Of a stretch of DNA of 64,000 bases, positions 58,128-64,000 are shown one piece after another. Source of the DNA: Seohaeicola saemankumensis (GTDB lineage: Bacteria > Pseudomonadota > Alphaproteobacteria > Rhodobacterales > Rhodobacteraceae); NCBI RefSeq assembly GCF_042678485.1, contig NZ_JBHTKR010000002.1, positions 556,401-620,400 on the forward strand, given 5' to 3'. Every line of letters starts with the position of its first letter. Position 1 is the first letter of the stretch. A program made the position numbers and the translations under genes. Under the pieces are notes generated by a model. The model saw only the letters and a list, made by a program, of their open reading frames with translations. It was not told where the DNA came from and did not search any database.

Positions 58128-58973
58128 CTTACCCTTTAGAAAACCAGCCTACCTAAAAACCAGGTAGAGTCAGACGAAGACCTAAAGTCACCCGAAATCC
58201 TATCTGTCTAGAAGTCATTATCTTTGCTGAACCTGCTCTCTTCGAGAGCTCTGTTTTGAGGCATATTAAATGAACTCGGAACAACTTGAGCCCAAGTTTC
58301 CATAAGTTTCTACCTAAAACCCAAGCAACCGTTTCTGGGCGAAATCGACTAAGAGCGTCTAAAGGATAAACCCTCAAAAAAGGCTAAAATTGCAGTTTGA
58401 CTATAACCTAAATTATTGAGCTTCCCGAACCGTTCAAAGAACTGGTTCAACTGGTTCAACCGAGATCGACGGTCTCGAAGGAACCCGAAACGAGTTGTCT
58501 GAGGAGGACTGTCAGGGCCCGGTTCTGAGGCGTATTGTAGAGCTAGAAAAATAATCAACAAACGTTCATTTTTTAATTGACGGATCAGAAAACAGGTGTA
58601 TAACTGGGGTTGCCCCCACCGGGGGCTAATAGCTGCAACCTTTGAGAGGGGGTCTTTTCTCGACCTGGTTTGAGCGGCGATCAAGTGCTTCGAGATCAAG
58701 AAGGTTAGGGGCTCTTACATTCCAGAAATCTAGGACGGTCTCTTGCATTTCGGAAATGTAGGATAGGGTCCTACATTCTTGGAATGTAGGACTGGGCGTT
58801 CAGGACTGGTAGGAAAGGCTGGCTCTGGGGCAACCGCTCCATGATCACAAATCTTGCACCCGAAGACATGAGTCACTCCCTCACGGCTCGCGTGCCTTTG
58901 GTGCTTGATCTGATCCAGTGCAGGAATTTGGCGAACGGCCATGGGGAAGAATGCGGGTCACAGAAGACGACCA
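58128..58973. other. AT-rich intergenic region with hairpins and palindromes (846 bases)
   Basis: No gene is supported; short open frames here have no family pattern. The GC content is visibly lower than in the core. It holds a terminator-like hairpin GCTCTC-TTC-GAGAGC (58235-58249), a tandem nine-base repeat ACTGGTTCA (58441-58458), a dyad CGAGA...TCTCG (58461-58477), a stem GGTTGC...GCAACC enclosing CCCCC/GGGGG (58608-58640) and three spaced palindromes (58715-58790). Confidence 0.55.
58715..58790. repeat. Array of three spaced palindromes (iteron-like)
   Basis: Three related dyads begin at 58715, 58743 and 58770, so the spacing is 28 and 27 bases. The last is a perfect palindrome with arms CCTACATTC and GAATGTAGG around three bases. 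Two more copies lie at 60697-60717 and 60790-60808. Confidence 0.75.
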
Positions 58974-59699
58974 TCAGTGCATCTGCACTGGTTCCAACAT
59001 GTCGTCGGTATCCAGCTTGAGAGCACTGCGCCAGAGAGGCGTCTTGAAGACGTGATGTACATTTCGGCTGTCAGCTGTTTTCTCATGTGTTTCCATGATC
59101 AGACCTGACCATTCCAAGGGCCGCAGTACGCAGGCTGAGAACGCAGACAGCTGACGCCATCCTGTATTTCCCTGGTCCGCACCATCGACGTAGAAGGCGG
59201 CGTAGAGATCACGCTCTGTGCTGCCTTGATCCGCTTCCACATTGATCACGTTCAACCAGACATCCCATGAACCAAAAGGTCTGTCGTCAAATCGCGAATA
59301 GGCTGCGTGATCCATTTGGAGAACATAAAAGGGGATCAGTTCATCGAACAGCTTGCCAGGGGTTTTCGCCAGAGCTGCACCTCGTTTGGTGAGGTGGAAC
59401 TCCCCCTTGAAGTGGCGGCCCAACCTGAGATGGATCAACAGGAAATGCAGCAGTTCCAGTGGAGGGAAATCGTATTCATTGAGCACCTTTTTGTAGCGGA
59501 GCAGGTCTTCAGGGCTCCTGTTCGGCCAGTCAAAATTCTCCACAGCCCATTGCACGAAAACACGTTTGAACGCTTTCGTCTTGGTCAGGCCGATCGGTCC
59601 GTTGTCCTCAACATAGCGCAGCGTCAATGTGGCGGCTCGCAACAAAGGCGAGTGGATCAAATCAGGATGTTTATCAGAGAGTTTACGGAAGTTGTTCAT
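58974..59699 (-). CDS. Hypothetical protein, 241 residues, unknown function
   Basis: No function recognised. The protein opens MNNFRKLSDKHPDLIHSPLL and ends PLWRSALKLDTDDMLEPVQ. It is soluble, with several W and F rich segments (FGSWDVWLNVINVE; GWRQLSAFSACVLRPLEWSG). I recall similar proteins scattered in alphaproteobacterial genomes and mobile regions, without a known role. The ATG overlaps the stop of the small gene upstream by four bases, so they are coupled. No good ribosome site is seen, consistent with coupling. Confidence 0.7.
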   Translation of the reverse strand: MNNFRKLSDKHPDLIHSPLLRAATLTLRYVEDNGPIGLTKTKAFKRVFVQWAVENFDWPNRSPEDLLRYKKVLNEYDFPPLELLHFLLIHLRLGRHFKGEFHLTKRGAALAKTPGKLFDELIPFYVLQMDHAAYSRFDDRPFGSWDVWLNVINVEADQGSTERDLYAAFYVDGADQGNTGWRQLSAFSACVLRPLEWSGLIMETHEKTADSRNVHHVFKTPLWRSALKLDTDDMLEPVQMH

Positions 59700-59896
59700 C
59701 CAGAAAGGTTGGCATAGGGTTTGAACCAGCGCCAGTAGTCGCGTTTCGCAACATGATAAAGGATCGTGCAGTAGACGCCGCGCTGGCCTGTAAACTGGAT
59801 CGTGAGCCTTGTCTTTACACACCCTTGGTGCAAAACCTTGCCTGGCTGGAAGCAAAGTCGGATATCAATAATCCTCGGCGGTTTCCTGTTCGGCAT
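59696..59896 (-). CDS. Small hypothetical protein, 66 residues, coupled to the 58974-59699 gene
   Basis: A basic 66-residue protein starting MPNRKPPRIIDIRLCFQPG and ending YWRWFKPYANLSG. CGGGGAC just before the ATG at 59896 suggests this start; in-frame upstream codons exist. The ATGA overlap with the following gene supports both being real and expressed together. Function unknown. Confidence 0.55.
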   Translation of the reverse strand: MPNRKPPRIIDIRLCFQPGKVLHQGCVKTRLTIQFTGQRGVYCTILYHVAKRDYWRWFKPYANLSG

Positions 59897-60025
59897 GTCC
59901 CCGGGTCGCAGCATGATCCAGTTCCATGCTGAGCTGAATGACAAAGGCTGCCGTGGCAACTAGCCGTTCACGCGCTTCCGGGCGTGGCAGCGGCCCATTA
60001 CAGAAATCGGTCAAGGATCATAGAC

Positions 60026-60379
60026 ATGGCAAAATCAAACCAAACACGAGCCAACACGAGTAGTGGCGCCCCTGCGATGGCTGCAGCCGTGATGGCCCTG
60101 AATCCGGCTTTGACCAAGGCTTGGCTGGAGATGATGTCCGACAGCGCACGTTTCCTGGCGGAACGTCTGCAAAAGGATTTGGAGACCCAAAAGGCTATGC
60201 TGGCGTGCAAGACACCGGCGGAATTGCTGCAGATTCAGGCAGAGTTTTTCAAGACAGCTATGGAGCAATACTCGGAGCACGCCATGCGTCTGAAGGAGAC
60301 CATGACCACGGTAACGGAAGAGACAGTCAAAGGCGTGCGATCCGGCCACTCCCGCGGCTATGATGACGTGCCGTTGTGA
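60026..60379 (+). CDS. Phasin family protein
   Basis: A 117-residue amphipathic helical protein of the phasin type: WLEMMSDSARFLAERLQKD and CKTPAELLQIQAEFFKTAMEQY are the family pattern. Phasins coat polyhydroxyalkanoate granules. No PHA synthase, depolymerase or PhaR gene lies nearby, so it is an orphan here. AAGGA precedes the ATG at 60026. It is divergent from the unknown gene pair. Confidence 0.85.
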   Translation: MAKSNQTRANTSSGAPAMAAAVMALNPALTKAWLEMMSDSARFLAERLQKDLETQKAMLACKTPAELLQIQAEFFKTAMEQYSEHAMRLKETMTTVTEETVKGVRSGHSRGYDDVPL

Positions 60380-60696
60380 CCGAGACAGTTGCGCGGGATA
60401 GAGTTCCTGCGAGCTTGAGCTATGACGATGCTGAATGACCGGGCAGGAGGGTGGTTGTAGCTGAGGGACGACTGCAAACCTCTCTTGCGCGAAATCTGCA
60501 TGAAGCCCATCCGCCTGCCCTGCGCCAGAAATCTGGTTGCTGCGTTCTCTGGAAGCGGAGGAGGGGATCGTATGCAGGCACTCTCCCGCAATAGCTCATA
60601 GAAGAGAGCTCACTCGGACGAGAGGAAGCAGGTTTTCTCCGGAAAGGAAGGCGACGATAAGCACCGACAACTCCCTCTTTTCGATAATTCCCGCTT

Positions 60697-60717
60697 CCTA
60701 CATTTCTGAAATGTAGG
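60697..60717. repeat. Palindrome family, copy D
   Basis: Perfect palindrome with arms CCTACATTTC and GAAATGTAGG around one base; same family as the array at 58715-58790. Confidence 0.75.
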
Positions 60718-60789
60718 CGGGTGAGGCTAGGTAGCTGTGGTAGATTGCCTGGGGTCTTCCTTGGTGTGAAGGGCGGTGCGGAAATACTT

Positions 60790-60808
60790 CTATATTTCCA
60801 AAATATAG
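60790..60808. repeat. Palindrome family, copy E
   Basis: Arms CTATATTT and AAATATAG around three bases; a diverged member of the same palindrome family, about 75 bases after copy D. Confidence 0.6.
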
Positions 60809-61426
60809 CGGACGCTGATCTTTTTTCTCGAAAACCCATCGTTTGTACCTGCTTTTCGTGCGTTGAACCTCTCTCTAAGCGGCTTGGGGCCAACTGAAGT
60901 CCGGTTCTAGGACAGTCAAAGCTTGACCAGTTCTCGCCAAGTTGAAGAGAAGGGGCGCTCGGTCTGGTTCTACAGCATGAAACTCCAACTGTAGGCATGA
61001 ACAAGAGGACACAGAGGGGCTTGATTTCGGGGCTTCTCAGTTGCGGCGCAAGTATGCAACGTGCCCTCTATGATCTCTCAGGCTAAGCGGCGTGTCTGAC
61101 CTGTTTGGTCCACAATAGGAATCTTCCTTGCTCTCGCATTTGCATCGACCCTGAGGTGCTTCAAGCTCGGTGTACGCGCCGTGGTGCTGCTTGCACTGAA
61201 TGTTCAATTGATGAGGGGTGGGAATGTCCGGATTGGAAGCGTCCACGCTTGATGCCATTGTGCAAGGACCGCAAAGCGGACAAAGCCGCCGCAAGATTTT
61301 CATTAGACCGAGAATGATAGACCGAGTACGGAAACCACATAGCGGTGTCCAAATGTCACTGAGGCGGCTCTGCCTGGCGACGCATCAAGGGGAAACATCA
61401 AAATCGCAACTTGGACTTTGGTACAG

Positions 61427-62152
61427 TCAACGGCTGACGCTGACATAACCCCTTGTTTTACCTCCGTTGGCCGAGTCAGTCGTATTCATCGCATCAAAGA
61501 GGGCTGCGGCTTCGACCCAAATGGGGGGGTATTTATAGCGTGTCACGTCGAGAATGAGAAACCGGTCGGTATCCTGATCATAGGCGCCCAACGGGGAGAT
61601 GTGACCTCCGGATTCCTGGCCGATCGATTTCCTCAAGTAGTTCACAAGAATGAAATGATCGTTGTCCTCGAGTTGAGCGATGGCAGTTTTCCGGAAGGTT
61701 TCGAGGTCTGAGTCCGCCGCGTGGACCACTTCGACTTCAAGGTTGTGCGCCGCAAGCACGCCGCCAAACTCATCTATTGTCATACCGTAAGGCGGGTTTA
61801 CGATCGAGGAGGCAGGCTTTACTGCTTCGGCCGCTGTCGTGAAAATGTTGTTTTGGTCAAACATGCCGAGACCAAGCGTCATGTCAGAGGCGGGACGTGG
61901 CACATTCAGCGCGTTGAGTACCATAGCAATGGTTGCTGGCCCGCAATATGCAGGGTTGTCCTGCGTCGTGAAGTGGATGCTGAGGGGAAAATAGTCTGTA
62001 TTCGCCTCGGCACCAAAGAGCATCGCTGCTCCCTGAGGTGTCGCGAGACTTATCACGCCGTCGGGCAGAGGCAGAGTTTCTGCCTGCGCAGACGACAAGC
62101 CTGCCGCCATTGTAACTACCGCAACAAAAACCAGCCGTTTCATGCAATTCAT
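61427..62152 (-). CDS. Exported phytochelatin-synthase-like peptidase
   Basis: A 241-residue papain-fold protein with a signal peptide (MKRLVFVAVVTMAAGLSSAQA, given in part; cleavage near residue 24). The catalytic triad of phytochelatin synthases is visible: Cys70 (DNPAYCGPATIAMVLNAL), His184 (GGHISPLGAYD) and Asp202 (FLILDVTRYKYPP). Bacterial members cleave glutathione or related thiol peptides; they usually lack the plant C-terminal Cys domain, as here. Location would be periplasmic. The ATG at 62152 follows GGGGGAAG. It stands alone in the island, so the substrate is open. Confidence 0.85.
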   Translation of the reverse strand: MNCMKRLVFVAVVTMAAGLSSAQAETLPLPDGVISLATPQGAAMLFGAEANTDYFPLSIHFTTQDNPAYCGPATIAMVLNALNVPRPASDMTLGLGMFDQNNIFTTAAEAVKPASSIVNPPYGMTIDEFGGVLAAHNLEVEVVHAADSDLETFRKTAIAQLEDNDHFILVNYLRKSIGQESGGHISPLGAYDQDTDRFLILDVTRYKYPPIWVEAAALFDAMNTTDSANGGKTRGYVSVSR

Positions 62153-62323
62153 TTCTTCCCCCAATTCACAAAATAAGTAAGAAAATTTGACTCGGAGTTT
62201 AGCATTCAGGGGACAAGTGCGCTACTTTTGGTTTCCAAGTACGAGATATCCCCAGCCCGGACTTGGAAGCGTTGCGCCTTACGGCAATAACCGCTCTGCG
62301 GGACAGAGCGAACCCTTGGTGTT

Positions 62324-62914
62324 TCAGCTTCCTTTGGCCCAAAGCAACGCGTCATCAAGGCGGTCGTCCCCCCAGAACACCTCCCCATCTACAATGAATG
62401 TAGGCGAACCAAATATGCCTAGTTCCATGGCCTCATTTGTGGCTGTTGCAAGTGCACTTGTGATCCGCTCCGATTGAGCAGCAGCCAGTACGCGGCTTGG
62501 ATCGCAGCCGATTTCCTCCAGGGTTTCAGAGATGTTCGGTTCCTCTCCAGCTGGCTCGCCGCTTTCGAACCAACGCCGATAGGTGGTGCGGGTGTAGGCC
62601 GCTACCCAACCCTCCTCGACTCCAAGTGTGGCAATCTGGTTGGCAAGCACAAGGCCTGGAACCGGATAGGGTGCCGGAATAAACGGTGCGAGGCCGTAGC
62701 GATCAGCGCGACGTTGGATGTCTCGCCACATGTAAGCTGTCTTCACGGGTTTATCTTTGAACGGGATATTATTTTGTTCAATCATCACGTGCCGAACATT
62801 GAACGGACGCCACCGAACTTTTACCCCTGCAGCTCTTTCGACCTCGGGAAGTCGCATAACAGTTAGGTAACTGTAAGTGCTGCCGATTGAATACCAAAAA
62901 TCGATTTGCGCCAC
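62324..62914 (-). CDS. 2-Hydroxychromene-2-carboxylate isomerase / DsbA-family protein
   Basis: A 196-residue thioredoxin-fold protein of the kappa-GST/HCCA isomerase branch. IDFWYSIGSTYSYL gives the active-site Ser region, WRPFNVRHVM and VFGSP-type cis-Pro (IFGSPTFIVDG, Pro171) follow. Such enzymes use glutathione and act in naphthalene-type aromatic degradation or related isomerisations. The start is a GTG at 62914 with GAGGGG upstream; longer frames are not supported. No aromatic-degradation genes are adjacent, so the role is open. Confidence 0.87.
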   Translation of the reverse strand: MAQIDFWYSIGSTYSYLTVMRLPEVERAAGVKVRWRPFNVRHVMIEQNNIPFKDKPVKTAYMWRDIQRRADRYGLAPFIPAPYPVPGLVLANQIATLGVEEGWVAAYTRTTYRRWFESGEPAGEEPNISETLEEIGCDPSRVLAAAQSERITSALATATNEAMELGIFGSPTFIVDGEVFWGDDRLDDALLWAKGS

Positions 62915-63176
62915 GCCGCGCCCCTCGTTCAGTTGTTTCTTCAGTCCTAGGTTACAGCAAAGATGGCCACCGGACCATCTGCTCTTCTCTAGGTCGTCTA
63001 AGGACTCGGAGCAGACCTTCGCTGCATTGGCCACGAACGACTGCCTTGGGCCGCGAGTGACGACGCGCTGTATTAGCTTAGCGTGGCGATGCTGCGGAGC
63101 GGAGAAGGTCAGCAAGACCGGACTAGGCATTGGTTTGATGCCGATCTATTGATAAAGAAACAAACGGGGTCAGACC

Positions 63177-63464
63177 ATGCGACTCAGCATCCTTCCGGTT
63201 ATTTTGGCTTTCACGCTGGCGTCGGGTTGTAGCAACTTTGCCGCTGAAAGTACTTTTGTGGAAGGCACTGGTCCGGACGAATTGCTGAAGTTGCGGGCAG
63301 GTCCGGGGCTTGGGTTTCGTGTAATCCTAGGCCTTCCAGAAGGAACCTCGCTCAATCGCCGTGACTGTGTAACCGAAGTAGGTCAGCTGTGGTGCCGCGT
63401 CTCTCTCTCGGCCGCACCACAGATCACGGGCTACGTCTCCGCCGATTACCTCTCGGCACGTTAA
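63177..63464 (+). CDS. Small SH3-domain lipoprotein
   Basis: A 95-residue protein with a lipobox (TLASGC, Cys18) and a bacterial SH3-like domain (LLKLRAGPGLGFRVILGLPEG; GYVSADYL). Probably an outer-membrane or periplasmic lipoprotein with wall-binding function. GGGG lies upstream of the ATG. Confidence 0.8.
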   Translation: MRLSILPVILAFTLASGCSNFAAESTFVEGTGPDELLKLRAGPGLGFRVILGLPEGTSLNRRDCVTEVGQLWCRVSLSAAPQITGYVSADYLSAR

Positions 63465-63858
63465 CTTCGGCCTGCTGCCGTTGCCCGCTGTTTTCACCAA
63501 TCAAAATGCTTCGCATTGCAGGAATGACTTTGACGGGAAGGCTGCCGCGCGGCACCGACAGGGTTGATGAATGGGAGATTTGGGTAGTTCGTGTCATTGC
63601 AGCAGAACCTGTCCTCGCTCAAAGACAGGCACCTTGAACGAAGTCTTCGGTACGCAGCGTGGTCTCATGACCCCTAGAACTTGTGGTGATTTCGCGCTGG
63701 GGACGACCATGGAAACCCTGCCGCCCCTGTCGACAAGAATTGAACCTCAGGTGGATGCTGGCACTATCCTTTCCTGCCATACTCTTGGTCGTAAAGAATT
63801 CGACAACCCTCAAGTCACGGGTATTTCTTGGATGGTATTCGTTTTGGGGATAATAAAG
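63465..63858. other. Region without a supported gene (about 390 bases)
   Basis: Short open frames on both strands have no family pattern. The region appears to be the right flank of the island, before the terminator of the next core gene. Confidence 0.5.
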
Positions 63859-63860
63859 TC

Positions 63861-63890
63861 GGGCCCCCGCTCAAGGCGATGCGGGAGCCC
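63861..63890 (-). terminator. Rho-independent terminator of the right-edge gene
   Basis: GGGCCCCCGC (63861-63870) pairs with GCGGGAGCCC (63881-63890) with one mismatch; on the minus strand it is followed by gactttatta, a T-rich tail. Confidence 0.65.
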
Positions 63891-63903
63891 TGGGAGGTTC
63901 GCA

Positions 63904-64000
63904 TCAGTAGCGGTCACCGTCATAAGCCTGTGAATCGCTGATCTTGTAGCTCCAGGCCAGCCCGGCATTGCGCCAGCCATTCATCACACGCTGGCCCTTG
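63904..64000 (-). CDS. C-terminal fragment of a minus-strand gene cut by the window edge
   Basis: The last 31 codons read KGQRVMNGWRNAGLAWSYK and end SQAYDGDRY before TGA. The frame has core-like codon use and a terminator directly downstream, so it is real. The fragment is too short to name; the GLAWSY pattern is reminiscent of thermonuclease-like C-termini, but that is weak. Confidence 0.55.
   Translation of the reverse strand, partial: KGQRVMNGWRNAGLAWSYKISDSQAYDGDRY

Larger units (their letters stand above)
60380..61426. other. Long region without a supported gene (1047 bases)
   Basis: Only short open frames occur and none has family pattern, a good ribosome site or core codon use. Two copies of the palindrome family lie at 60697-60717 and 60790-60808. 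The stretch 61080-61340 contains repetitive-looking sequence (for example AAAGCGGACAAAGCCGCC) that may be remains of a decayed element. I see no RNA gene. Confidence 0.55.

Noticed and set aside
58715..60808. CRISPR array explanation for the repeated palindromes
   Set aside because: Copies are palindromes with unequal wide gaps, only three are regularly spaced, spacers would be under 10 bases, and no cas gene is present.
60420..61004. Minus-strand open frame of 194 codons in the island
   Set aside because: Product is Arg/Ser-rich with no fold-like pattern, and it runs through two palindromic repeats.

Overview
The window is high-GC chromosomal DNA of an alphaproteobacterium, almost certainly a member of the Rhodobacterales (Rhodobacteraceae / Roseobacter group). 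This rests on gene content and arrangement: a trpGDC-moaC-moeA-lexA block, a trpE-ppiD block, a monothiol glutaredoxin beside a BolA protein, a fused indolepyruvate:ferredoxin oxidoreductase, a class II (B12) ribonucleotide reductase as the RNR gene seen here, an alphaproteobacterial GTTC-N7-GTTC SOS box before lexA, and an endolysin/holin pair of the kind known to release gene transfer agents in Rhodobacter. All function calls come from reading motifs by eye; no database search was possible.

Positions 1-57,090 are ordinary core genome. Left to right: mmsA (partial) divergent from a LysR regulator; a CBS protein and coaD; a hydrolase; gap (with residues suggesting NADP use) divergent from a DUF808 membrane protein with two LacI-type operators between them; transketolase; zapA with a coiled-coil partner; Grx4/BolA; OsmC; purL; a LysR regulator divergent from the indolepyruvate oxidoreductase with a 7-7-7 dyad between them; an acyltransferase, murI and argC; a cytochrome c maturation cluster (ccmE, ccmF, ccmH) split by the endolysin/holin pair; an enoyl-CoA hydratase; gltA; gltX; comEC; lexA; the moeA-moaC-trpCDG operon; a YibQ-like protein; rluE-trpE-ppiD; an aminotransferase; gpt; fabI; pdxH; a double cold-shock protein with a DUF192 protein; tRNA-Pro; a lipoprotein; nrdJ behind probable NrdR boxes; an arginine catabolic module (ornithine cyclodeaminase, arginase, Lrp regulator); dsbB with a DedA-like protein; and tRNA-Leu.

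From the 3' end of tRNA-Leu(CAA) at 57,090 to about 63,860 the character changes: lower GC, long stretches without genes, a truncated gene that looks like part of a large phage protein, and orphan genes (an unknown coupled gene pair, a phasin, an exported phytochelatin-synthase-like enzyme, a 2-hydroxychromene-2-carboxylate isomerase, an SH3 lipoprotein). A palindromic family built on TACATT...AATGTA occurs five times here, three copies spaced 27-28 bp apart like iterons. I read this as a decayed island or plasmid/phage remnant next to the tRNA gene. The core pattern resumes with the tail of a minus-strand gene at the right edge.

Two cross-window themes deserve attention. First, gene-transfer-agent biology: a lysis pair, comEC (DNA uptake) and lexA are all here. 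Second, repeated intergenic DNA: a motif around GAGTATTTGGGGAAAGATGAAA appears at four gene ends, and nested hairpins follow nrdJ.
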